Source of the DNA: Firm-08 sp045541535
GTDB lineage: Bacteria; Bacillota; Clostridia; Oscillospirales; QAKW01
Assembly: GCA_045541535.1 (NCBI GenBank)
Contig: JAZQJG010000072.1
Location: 1-10,297, forward strand
Direction: 5' to 3'
Length of the DNA: 10,297 bases
This document shows positions 1 to 5,557 of this stretch, one piece after another. The translations under genes and the position numbers were made by a program. A model generated the notes under the pieces. The model did no database searches and had not been told where the DNA came from. It saw only the letters and a program-made list of their open reading frames with translations. The first letter of the stretch is position 1; the number at the start of each line of letters is the position of its first letter.

Positions 1-130
1 GTGATGCGTTCCTTGCGGAACGTGATGCGCACTGTGTGCGTGATGCAGGCTTCGCCCGTGATGCACGCCTGCGGCGCGTGAATGGAACGCATCGCATCAC
101 CTATCACAGCACAGCTGCATCACTTATCAC
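1..130. repeat. Hairpin array 1, linker GTGATGC (left end cut by window)
   Basis: Four copies of the constant heptamer GTGATGC (1-7, 22-28, 40-46, 58-64; period 21, 18, 18) alternate with short palindromes of different sequence: GTTCC-ttgc-GGAAC (8-21), GCAC-tgt-GTGC (29-39), GGC-ttc-GCC (48-56) and CACGC...GCGTG (64-80). The linker then appears inverted as GCATCAC (94-100) and CATCAC (118-123), with CAGC-aca-GCTG (107-117) between. Bases 3-12 (GATGCGTTCC) are the exact reverse complement of 84-93, so the forward block can close into one multi-branched fold. No protein reading is needed to explain it. It ends just before the promoter of the four-helix-bundle gene. All of this is read directly; function is unknown. 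Confidence 0.85.
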
Positions 131-133
131 TTA

Positions 134-163
134 TTTACAAACAATCCTATTACGTGATATAAT
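134..163 (+). promoter_or_regulatory. Sigma-A-type promoter of the four-helix-bundle operon
   Basis: A -35 box TTTACA (134-139, 5/6 to consensus) and a perfect -10 TATAAT (158-163) are separated by 18 bases. The box pair begins immediately after the last inverted-linker-like TTATCAC of array 1 (124-130), so the array sits at the upstream edge of the promoter and is probably not transcribed from it. Confidence 0.65.
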
Positions 164-185
164 ATTGAAAAGCGAGGTGTATATT

Positions 186-539
186 ATGTCAGAATCAAAG
201 CTTAGGGAACTTTCTATGGAATTCTCCGTTGATATTATTGAATTGGTAAAGCATCTAAAATCCATTAAAGAATCCATCATTTCCAATCAAATCGGCAGGA
301 GCGGCACTTCCATCGGTGCCAACATCCACGAAGCACAGTATGCACAAGGCAAGAAGGATTTTATTGCCAAACTTCAAATTGCTTTAAAAGAATGTTATGA
401 AACGGAATACTGGCTTGAGTTGTTTGTGAAATCTAACATTTTGAATAGAGAAATAACCATTGATCTTTATAATCAATGCAGAACAATCCGCCGCATATTG
501 ATTGCCTCTATCAATACCGCAAAGGAGAATTCGCAATGA
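186..539 (+). CDS. Four-helix-bundle protein (23S rRNA-IVP / Avd-like)
   Basis: This 117-residue protein has the hallmark RSGTSIGANIHEA motif (residues 38-50) of the small four-helix-bundle family that includes proteins encoded in 23S rRNA intervening sequences and, more distantly, the Avd accessory protein of diversity-generating retroelements. Predicted helices are about 9-34, 37-53, 55-82 and 90-114. The length is typical. The start at 186 is chosen because GAGGTG (174-179) lies just upstream and the good promoter ends at 163; an upstream in-frame ATG at 36 would read through the hairpin array and is unlikely. Known relatives form oligomeric basic bundles and Avd binds RNA; the role of stand-alone members is not established. 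The stop overlaps the start of the next gene (ATGA), so the two are translationally coupled. The gene is AT-rich relative to the operons downstream. No reverse transcriptase or rRNA is nearby. Confidence 0.9.
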   Translation: MSESKLRELSMEFSVDIIELVKHLKSIKESIISNQIGRSGTSIGANIHEAQYAQGKKDFIAKLQIALKECYETEYWLELFVKSNILNREITIDLYNQCRTIRRILIASINTAKENSQ

Positions 540-1024
540 AGCGCGTGATTGTGATCGGTTGCCCCGGAAGCGGTAAAACAACTTTTGCAGAAAAACTAAA
601 TAAGAGAACAGGTTTGCCATTATATTACCTTGATGCTATCTGGCATAAGCCTGATAAAACACATATTTCAAGAGAAGAATTTGATCAAAGAATACAAGAG
701 ATTTTTGCAACAGACAAGTGGATCATTGATGGCAATTATAACAGAACGGTTGAAATGCGGCTTAAAGAATGCGATACATGCATGCTCTTTGATTTGCCGA
801 CAGAGGTTTGCTTGCAGGGAGCAACAGAACGACTGGGAAAAGGCCGTTATGATCTACCATGGATAGAAAAAGAATTGGATCCCGAATTTGAAGGTTTTAT
901 TAAAGAATTTGCAAATAATTCTTTGCCGAAACTATATGCGTTAATTGAGAAATACAGAGCAGAAAAACACATTATAATTTTCAAGAGCAGAAAAGAAGCA
1001 GATGACTTTTTGAGGAGAGTATAA
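536..1024 (+). CDS. FlaR-like P-loop kinase (adenylate-kinase-like, 'topology modulation' family)
   Basis: A 162-residue cytosolic P-loop NTPase. The Walker A motif GCPGSGKTT is at residues 8-16. Further family-like segments are LDAIWHKPD (32-40), WIIDGNY (62-68) and FDLPTE (85-90), the pattern of the small proteins annotated as DNA topology modulation protein FlaR or AAA/adenylate kinase-like. The region after residue 90 (ATERLGKGRYDLPW) resembles a lid with basic residues. Length is normal or slightly short. The start at 536 has AAAGGAGAA (521-529) and overlaps the previous stop, which argues for co-expression with the four-helix-bundle gene. The true phosphoryl acceptor of this family is not known to me; the supercoiling link of FlaR is historical and should not be taken as function here. 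Confidence 0.82.
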   Translation: MKRVIVIGCPGSGKTTFAEKLNKRTGLPLYYLDAIWHKPDKTHISREEFDQRIQEIFATDKWIIDGNYNRTVEMRLKECDTCMLFDLPTEVCLQGATERLGKGRYDLPWIEKELDPEFEGFIKEFANNSLPKLYALIEKYRAEKHIIIFKSRKEADDFLRRV

Positions 1025-1070
1025 TACACCCTTTTCAAGTAGCAAAACTATTGCTTTAGGTGTACTTTTG
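1025..1070 (+). terminator. Possible weak terminator after the kinase gene
   Basis: Directly after the stop codon, TACACC (1025-1030) can pair with GGTGTA (1059-1064), and inside it AGCAA (1041-1045) pairs with TTGCT (1051-1055). The run after it is only CTTTTG, so termination efficiency is uncertain. The nested inverted repeat is real; the role is an inference. Confidence 0.35.
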
Positions 1071-1114
1071 CTTACTTGTACCTCTATTCTGCTCCGTTTG
1101 GTTACTCTTTTCAA

Positions 1115-1339
1115 TGAAATAAATCCCTTGCGGGATTTGTGAAATAACGCTTCGCGTTATGAAATAGCTGACGCTATGAAATACGCTCTCGCGTATGAGG
1201 GATTTATTTTATTTCACATTGCGACGAAGGAGCAATATTTCACAATGTGCGATAGCACATTATTTCACATTCGGCAACGCCGAATATTTCACTAAAAATA
1301 CCGCAACAAGTTGCGGATGATATACAAGGCTTCGCCTTG
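1115..1339. repeat. Hairpin array 2, linker TGAAAT then ATTTCAC
   Basis: The forward linker TGAAAT occurs four times (1115-1120, 1140-1145, 1160-1165, 1177-1182), followed by four copies of its inverse ATTTCAC (1211-1217, 1237-1243, 1262-1268, 1286-1292). Between linkers lie palindromes of unrelated stems: AAATCCC-ttgc-GGGATTT (1121-1138), ATAACGC-ttc-GCGTTAT (1144-1160), ATAGC-tgac-GCTAT (1164-1177), ATACGC-tctc-GCGTAT (1181-1196), ATTGC...GCAAT (1218-1236), AATGTGC-gata-GCACATT (1244-1261) and ATTCGGC-aac-GCCGAAT (1269-1285). Then come CCGCAA-caag-TTGCGG (1301-1316), one TGATAT linker (1318-1323) and CAAGGC-ttc-GCCTTG (1325-1339). Bases 1115-1127 pair with 1199-1211 (12 of 13), closing the forward half. 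This fills most of the 370-base gene-free stretch. Confidence 0.9.
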
Positions 1340-1347
1340 ATTTTTTT
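1325..1347 (+). terminator. Terminator-like last hairpin of array 2
   Basis: CAAGGC-ttc-GCCTTG (1325-1339) is followed by A and seven T (1341-1347), the form of an intrinsic terminator. It is also the last unit of the array, preceded by a TGATAT linker. It would stop transcripts entering from the left before the membrane protein gene. Confidence 0.6.
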
Positions 1348-1365
1348 ACAGAAGCATAATATAAT
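1337..1365 (+). promoter_or_regulatory. Promoter of the small membrane protein gene
   Basis: A perfect -10 TATAAT (1360-1365) has TTGATT (1337-1342, 4/6) 17 bases upstream. The -35 box lies on the right arm and T-run of the last array hairpin, so terminator and promoter share bases. Confidence 0.55.
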
Positions 1366-1394
1366 ATACACAAAAAATTGGTAGGAGGTGGCTT

Positions 1395-1883
1395 ATGGTG
1401 TTTTATTTTTTCATGATCGTAATAGCATTTTATAATTTTTGGCTATATACCGTTTTTCGCATCGGCATATATTCCTACCTTCGTTTGTCAAAGATGAGCA
1501 AGACCTATATCAAGAAAAACAGAAAAGGATTTATCAACTATTGGTTGTATCATTCGATCCATAAGCAGAACTCACTTGGGCATTTATACAGCCTTAACCT
1601 TACCTTTTTGATAGCGACGGTATCTTTTTTGCTTTTAGCGATTACATTAGGATATATCAGGGCAATGCAACCAATACTACTTACTTTTTCCATTTTGCTT
1701 TGCGTAATAGAAATACCGTGTACAATCATTGCCTCCATTCATAGTAATAACGAAGATTACGGAAAGCCATTTGTCTTGCTTGCAAAAAGAAAGCATATCA
1801 GAGGATACACCAGCTCATTAATTGATTGGTTATCGTGGACTTTAACTGCTTTCTTGATTTATTTATCTTTACAACAGCTGTGA
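1395..1883 (+). CDS. Small unknown membrane protein, four predicted TM segments
   Basis: I do not recognise a family. The 162-residue product has hydrophobic stretches at about residues 1-23, 63-88, 89-115 and 142-162, with a strongly basic loop at 24-62 (many K, R, H, Y) and a second polar loop at 116-140. By the positive-inside rule both loops may face the cytoplasm, which would place both ends outside; this is only a topology estimate. The start has an excellent AGGAGGTGG (1383-1391) four bases upstream and a clear promoter. The gene is monocistronic, enclosed by the array 2 terminator and the terminator at 1948-1983. Its base composition is AT-rich like the two genes before it and unlike the operons after it. 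No catalytic motif is visible. Confidence 0.72.
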   Translation: MVFYFFMIVIAFYNFWLYTVFRIGIYSYLRLSKMSKTYIKKNRKGFINYWLYHSIHKQNSLGHLYSLNLTFLIATVSFLLLAITLGYIRAMQPILLTFSILLCVIEIPCTIIASIHSNNEDYGKPFVLLAKRKHIRGYTSSLIDWLSWTLTAFLIYLSLQQL

Positions 1884-1947
1884 TAACGCACCTTTTCTTC
1901 GTTTTTACCTATATTTACGCACCGTTATGCTGTTCTTCCGCAACAAA

Positions 1948-1983
1948 AACGCACTATTGTCAAATGGCAATGGTGCGTTTTTT
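1948..1983. terminator. Intrinsic terminator after the membrane protein gene
   Basis: AACGCACTATTG (1948-1959) pairs with CAATGGTGCGTT (1968-1979), 12 pairs with one G-T wobble, followed by T1980-1983. An A-run precedes the stem, so it may also work on the opposite strand. Confidence 0.85.
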
Positions 1984-1994
1984 GAATGACGTCG
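1984..1994 (-). repeat. Third, inverted copy of the CGACGTCATTC dispersed repeat
   Basis: GAATGACGTCG is the exact reverse complement of 11 bases inside the 17-bp repeat found at 5416-5432 and 5860-5876. It lies between two terminators. Confidence 0.6.
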
Positions 1995-2004
1995 CCTTTC
2001 CCTG

Positions 2005-2024
2005 ACCGCCGCAGGCGGTTTTTT
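2005..2024 (+). terminator. Second intrinsic terminator before the MBOAT operon
   Basis: ACCGCC-gca-GGCGGT (2005-2019) followed by five T (2020-2024). Together with the stem at 1948-1979 it insulates the downstream operon. Confidence 0.75.
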
Positions 2025-2027
2025 ATA

Positions 2028-2056
2028 TTGAAGTAATCAAAAAACTGTGATACAAT
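2028..2056 (+). promoter_or_regulatory. Promoter of the MBOAT-SGNH-AroD-like operon
   Basis: TTGAAG (2028-2033, 4/6) and TACAAT (2051-2056, 5/6) are separated by 17 bases. The -35 box follows the terminator T-run by a few bases. GAGG (2078-2081) serves the start at 2089. Confidence 0.6.
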
Positions 2057-2088
2057 AAGAAGAAAAAAGAGATTGCAGAGGTTATGGT

Positions 2089-3528
2089 ATGAATTTTAAT
2101 TCCTTGCAGTATCTGCTGTTTTTACCGATAACGCTGATATTGTATTTTACCCTGCCCCCAAAAATCAAAAATCCCCTGCTGCTGGCGGCCAGTTTTTTCT
2201 TTTACGGTTGCTGGGAGCCGGCGTATACCCTGCTGATGCTCTTTTCCATTATTGCTACCTATTTTTGCGGGCGGCTGATGGCAAGGGAGGAGGCGGTGGG
2301 CCGCAAAAAGCTGTGGCTGGTGCTGTGCCTGGTGATCAATCTGGGCATTTTGTTTTTCTTTAAATACTTCAATTTCTTCACCGACACGCTGGGCTGGATG
2401 GTAGGCAAGAGCCTGCCCACCCTGAACGTATTGTTGCCGGTGGGCATCTCCTTTTACACCTTTCAGGCGTTGGGATATACCATCGACGTATACCGTGGGG
2501 ACGTACCGGCAGAGCGCAATTTTGTAGATTACGCCCTGTTCGTCTCCTTCTTCCCCCAACTGGTGGCGGGCCCCATTGAACGTACCGGCAACATCGTCCC
2601 CCAGTTGAAGGTAACCCACAAATTCAGTTTTTCCAACCTGCAGGAGGGTATGCTGCCCATCCTGTGGGGACTGTTTAAAAAAATGGTGATCGCCGACAAT
2701 CTGGCCATCGCCGTCAACACCGTGTACAACGCCCCAAATGATAAAAACGGGGTGCAGTTGCTCTTTGCCACGGTGTGCTTTGCTTTTCAGATCTATTGCG
2801 ATTTTTCCGCCTATTCGGACATTGCCAGAGGCTCGGCCAAGATTATGGGCATCGAGCTGATGCGAAACTTCGATTTTCCCTACGGCGCCTGTTCCATCAA
2901 GGACTTTTGGCGGCGGTGGCACATTTCGCTGTCCACCTGGTTTAAGGATTATCTCTACTTCCCCTTGGGCGGCAGTCGGGTAAAAAAATGGCGGCATCTG
3001 GCCAATTTGATGATCGTATTCGCCGTCAGCGGCCTGTGGCACGGCGCCGCCGTGACCTATCTGCTGTGGGGCGTGCTCCACGGCGGCTATCAGATCATCG
3101 GCATTTTGCTGACCCCCCTGCGGGAAAAGCTGTATGCCAAAACCCTGTCCAAGGATCATCCCCTGATGACCTTTCTCCGTTGGCTGGGCACCTTCGTTTT
3201 GGTCAATATCGCTTGGGTGCTCTTCCGGGCCAACACCCTGCCCGATGCCTGGCGGGTGCTGAAAATGATCTTCACCATTCCCCAGCAGAGTTCCTTCGGT
3301 CTGGGCGATCTGGGAATTACCACAGCCATGCTGATCGTGATGGCCGCGATGGTGCTGATACTGGTGCTGGTGGATCGTTGCAATCGCCGTTCCCCCCTGG
3401 CCCCCAAGATCAATGCAAGTCCTTGGCTACGCTATGGCGTGTGGCTGGCGCTGGTGCTGATCATCCTGATCTTCGGCTATTACGGCGACGGCTTTGATCC
3501 CCAGGACTTTGTCTATTTTCAGTTTTAG
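2089..3528 (+). CDS. MBOAT family O-acyltransferase (AlgI/DltB-like)
   Basis: A 479-residue polytopic membrane protein with the length and motifs of AlgI/DltB-type acyltransferases, which move an acyl group across the membrane to a secreted acceptor. Visible markers are LLPVGISFYTFQALGY, the FFPQLVAGPIER segment, WRRWHISLSTWFKDYLYFPLGG (its His is residue 278) and SGLWHGA with the invariant catalytic His at 318. The two histidines line the channel in structurally known family members. The N-terminus is hydrophobic without a cleavable signal; about ten or more TM segments are expected. The start at 2089 follows GAGG at seven bases. The next gene encodes an SGNH-like partner nine bases downstream, the classical AlgI/AlgJ-X or DltB/DltD pairing. 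No dltA or dltC is here, so teichoic acid D-alanylation is not supported. The acceptor polymer cannot be read from the sequence. Confidence 0.93.
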   Translation: MNFNSLQYLLFLPITLILYFTLPPKIKNPLLLAASFFFYGCWEPAYTLLMLFSIIATYFCGRLMAREEAVGRKKLWLVLCLVINLGILFFFKYFNFFTDTLGWMVGKSLPTLNVLLPVGISFYTFQALGYTIDVYRGDVPAERNFVDYALFVSFFPQLVAGPIERTGNIVPQLKVTHKFSFSNLQEGMLPILWGLFKKMVIADNLAIAVNTVYNAPNDKNGVQLLFATVCFAFQIYCDFSAYSDIARGSAKIMGIELMRNFDFPYGACSIKDFWRRWHISLSTWFKDYLYFPLGGSRVKKWRHLANLMIVFAVSGLWHGAAVTYLLWGVLHGGYQIIGILLTPLREKLYAKTLSKDHPLMTFLRWLGTFVLVNIAWVLFRANTLPDAWRVLKMIFTIPQQSSFGLGDLGITTAMLIVMAAMVLILVLVDRCNRRSPLAPKINASPWLRYGVWLALVLIILIFGYYGDGFDPQDFVYFQF

Positions 3529-3537
3529 GAGGGCGCT

Positions 3538-4539
3538 ATGAAAAAGATCGTCATTGAAATCATCGCTTTCCTGCTGGCGCTGGCCATACTGATCGGCGCC
3601 TGCTGTTATCTGGGTTATCTGTATATGCCCGAGCGGCAGGACACCGGCGCCACCTGGCACAAATATCTCAAAGAGCCCAAAGAGAGCGTGGACGTTATGT
3701 TCGTGGGCTCCTCTCTGGCCTATTGTGATATCATTCCCGCCCGTATTTATGAGGAAACGGGCCTCACCTCCTACGTGCTGGCCGCCCCTTATATGAAGCC
3801 GGATATCGCCTATTATTACCTCAAGGAGGCCCTGCGCACCCAAAGCCCCGAGGTAGTGATGCTGGAGGCCAGTTCCTTCTTCTTTGCCGACAGCGAGGCG
3901 GATTATTACAAGGTCAATATCGGCTATATGCCCTATACCGTCAACCGTCTGCAGGCCACCCTGGATGCCCCGGCAAAATACCGTTTCGGTCTGCTTTTCC
4001 CCCTATACAATTATCACAGTCGTTGGCAAAACGTGCATCCCGCCACCTATTTTACCGGCCGCAGGGATGCAGAGATCGATCTGCTGGCCGGCTATTCGCC
4101 GCTGGACACCTATCGTCCTCAGGAAAAACGTGTGGAGCGGGTATTCCCCGCCACCGAGGAAGAGCGAGAGGAAAACCTGGGCTGGCTGGAAAAGATCAAG
4201 GCGCTGTGCGACAAGGAGCAGATCACGCTGGAGCTGTTTGTGGTGCCCTCCTGCGAATATATGGGGCAAACGGAACTGACCCAACTGCGGGGGGCGGCCG
4301 GGACCATCCCCCTCCACGATTTTAACCGTGACTTTGAGGCCATGGGGCTGGACCCCGCCCGGGACTTTTACGACAGTCGGCACACCTGCCATACCGGCGC
4401 CGAAAAATTTTCCCTGTATCTCTCGGATTTTATGCTGGACCGCTATACCCTGACGGGTGGCCCCCACAACCGTGAACTGTGGCAAGAACGAGTGGAACGT
4501 TTGTCCACCTTAACCACCAAACCAAAGGAAGGAGAATAA
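3538..4539 (+). CDS. Membrane-anchored SGNH-hydrolase-like protein, MBOAT partner
   Basis: The 333-residue product begins with a basic start and one hydrophobic segment (about residues 5-29), consistent with an uncleaved anchor and an extracytoplasmic domain. VDVMFVGSSLAYCDI (Ser58/Ser59) matches the nucleophile block of DltD/AlgJ-type SGNH folds, and FYDSRHTCHTGAEKF near the C-terminus supplies the D-x-x-H pair (Asp279, His282) plus a further His285 where many relatives have the HLN-type sequence. The start has AGGAGGG overlapping the stop of the MBOAT gene. Known relatives take or edit the acyl group delivered by the MBOAT protein, so this is probably the acyl-transfer or esterase half of a cell-surface O-acylation system. 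Which serine is the nucleophile is not certain from sequence alone. Confidence 0.82.
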   Translation: MKKIVIEIIAFLLALAILIGACCYLGYLYMPERQDTGATWHKYLKEPKESVDVMFVGSSLAYCDIIPARIYEETGLTSYVLAAPYMKPDIAYYYLKEALRTQSPEVVMLEASSFFFADSEADYYKVNIGYMPYTVNRLQATLDAPAKYRFGLLFPLYNYHSRWQNVHPATYFTGRRDAEIDLLAGYSPLDTYRPQEKRVERVFPATEEEREENLGWLEKIKALCDKEQITLELFVVPSCEYMGQTELTQLRGAAGTIPLHDFNRDFEAMGLDPARDFYDSRHTCHTGAEKFSLYLSDFMLDRYTLTGGPHNRELWQERVERLSTLTTKPKEGE

Positions 4540-4540
4540 A

Positions 4541-5296
4541 ATGAACAAAACCTTTTCAAGCGACAAGCCGCTGCTGACGGTGATGCTGCAGTGTGAGACC
4601 CCCGCCACCGCCATCGGCCGCATCCGCAACGCCAATATGCTGGGGGCTGAGGCCTACGGCCTGCAGGTGGAATCCCTGTTGCCGGAATTCCACACCCCCG
4701 AAACCTATCAAAAGATCTTTGCCGAAATGAAGGGCAGACCCAGCTACGTCACCAACTATCGCAGTGTCCACAACAAGGGTAAAAGCGACGAAGAACTGGC
4801 CGAAGGGCTGATCACGCTGGCCGAAAGCGGCGCCACCCTGTGCGACGTGATGGGTGATCTGTTTTGCAAACATCCTGAGGAGCTGACCGACGACCAGGAG
4901 GCCATCCGCAAGCAGATGGCCCTGATCGATACCCTGCACCAAAAGGGAGCAGAGGTGCTGATGTCCTCCCACGTGCTCAAATTTACCCCCGCCGAGCGGG
5001 TGTTGGAAATCGCGCTGGAGCAAAAGCGACGGGGCGCCGACGTCATCAAGATCGTCACCCGTGGCGACACCATGGCGGAACAGATTGAAAATCTGCGCAT
5101 CACCGACCTGCTCAAGCGGGAGCTGGGCGCCCCCTTCCTCTACCTCTCCGGCGGTGAGTGCAGTATCCACCGCCGACTGGGAATGCATCTGGGCTGCTGT
5201 ATGTGCCTGTGCGTTTACGAGCACGACGCCCTCTCCACCCCCGCCCAGCCCCTACTGCAAAATATGCGCATCATCCGCGACGGGCTGGACTTTTAG
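4541..5296 (+). CDS. Atypical type I 3-dehydroquinate dehydratase-like protein
   Basis: The 251-residue protein fits the type I dehydroquinase (AroD) TIM-barrel fold, whose usual length is about 250. The catalytic pair is present: His144 in SSHVLKFTP and the Schiff-base Lys170 in DVIKIV, at positions almost identical to the E. coli enzyme (143, 170). Later substrate-binding residues also line up: Arg in HRRLG (211-212), Ser232 and Gln236 in STPAQP, and Arg74 in TNYR. However, the E-W-R block of true AroD is replaced by GLQVE (40-44), and the Glu that follows the TxR motif is Asn78. These changes remove contacts to the dehydroquinate hydroxyls and carboxylate, so a different substrate is likely. 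The start lies two bases after the SGNH stop, with AAGGAG at 4529-4534, so it is in the operon. Shikimate-pathway duty is not supported by any neighbour. Confidence 0.82.
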   Translation: MNKTFSSDKPLLTVMLQCETPATAIGRIRNANMLGAEAYGLQVESLLPEFHTPETYQKIFAEMKGRPSYVTNYRSVHNKGKSDEELAEGLITLAESGATLCDVMGDLFCKHPEELTDDQEAIRKQMALIDTLHQKGAEVLMSSHVLKFTPAERVLEIALEQKRRGADVIKIVTRGDTMAEQIENLRITDLLKRELGAPFLYLSGGECSIHRRLGMHLGCCMCLCVYEHDALSTPAQPLLQNMRIIRDGLDF

Positions 5297-5376
5297 TTTT
5301 CCTTTCACAGAAGGCGTATTTTGCCCGATTTCTTTTGTTATCTTACCGCACCGGGTCTGTGCGCAAATCTTATCAA

Positions 5377-5395
5377 TGGCTTTTGGCAAAAGCCA
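5377..5395. repeat. Perfect 8-bp inverted repeat in the intergenic region
   Basis: TGGCTTTT-ggc-AAAAGCCA. It follows the dehydroquinase-like gene by 80 bases but has no T-run on the + strand, so it is not a canonical terminator. The rest of 5297-5405 shows no gene or other signal that I can support. Confidence 0.5.
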
Positions 5396-5415
5396 ACAGG
5401 CTACCGAAATTCCGA

Positions 5416-5432
5416 ATTCCGACGTCATTCGT
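5416..5432 (+). repeat. 17-bp direct repeat, left copy (ATTCCGACGTCATTCGT)
   Basis: Identical to 5860-5876. The pair flanks the REP-like palindromes, the Xre gene and its terminator, 427 bases apart. The core GACGTC is itself palindromic. The left copy overlaps the heptamer tandem repeat. Confidence 0.85.
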
Positions 5433-5454
5433 TATTCGCTATTCGCTATTCGTT
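5427..5454 (+). repeat. Four tandem heptamers ATTCGYT
   Basis: ATTCGTT, ATTCGCT, ATTCGCT, ATTCGTT follow each other without a gap. The right copy of the 17-bp repeat is not followed by such a run, so the tandem expansion is specific to the left copy. Confidence 0.85.
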
Positions 5455-5460
5455 ATAAAA

Positions 5461-5491
5461 AAATCAAAAGGGGACAGTCCCCTTTTGGTTT
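5461..5491. repeat. REP-like palindrome 1 (GGGGAC-A-GTCCCC)
   Basis: AAAAGGGGAC (5466-5475), one central A, then GTCCCCTTTT (5477-5486). Pairing continues outward to 5461/5491 with one T-G wobble, giving a 15-bp stem. Short GGGGAC/GTCCCC palindromes of this form recur in many Firmicute genomes as REP-like elements (general knowledge). The right side can also serve as a terminator-like T-run. No transposase is nearby. Confidence 0.8.
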
Positions 5492-5496
5492 ATTTT

Positions 5497-5527
5497 AAAC
5501 CGTTTGGGGACTGTCCCCTTTTGGTTT
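5497..5527. repeat. REP-like palindrome 2 (GGGGAC-T-GTCCCC)
   Basis: GGGGAC (5506-5511), central T, GTCCCC (5513-5518), with outer AAACC (5497-5501) pairing to GGTTT (5523-5527) across a 4/4 internal loop. The 17-mer GTCCCCTTTTGGTTTAT is shared exactly with palindrome 1 (5477-5493 and 5513-5529), a 36-base period. It lies about 30 bases before the Xre start and could limit or attenuate its transcription. Confidence 0.8.
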
Positions 5528-5557
5528 ATATTTGCCATAATATTAATGGGTGATGTA

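Noticed and set aside
36..185. N-terminal extension of the four-helix-bundle protein from an ATG at 36
   Set aside because: It would translate the hairpin array and the promoter itself; the start at 186 has a ribosome site and family-typical length.
186..539. Diversity-generating retroelement
   Set aside because: The protein is Avd-like in fold family, but no reverse transcriptase, template repeat or variable repeat pair is in the window.
186..539. 23S rRNA intervening sequence
   Set aside because: No 23S rRNA sequence borders the gene; it has its own promoter and a coupled downstream gene.
1115..1292. CRISPR-like alternation of constant and variable segments
   Set aside because: The constant parts are only 6-7 bases and the variable parts are themselves palindromes; the constant part also changes orientation. 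No cas genes are present.
2089..4539. dlt operon (D-alanylation of teichoic acid)
   Set aside because: The MBOAT and SGNH proteins resemble DltB and DltD only at family level; dltA and dltC are absent and the third gene is unrelated.
5377..5395. Terminator of the MBOAT operon
   Set aside because: The stem is perfect but no T-run follows on the + strand; the REP-like palindrome at 5461-5491 with its T-run is an equally possible stop point.
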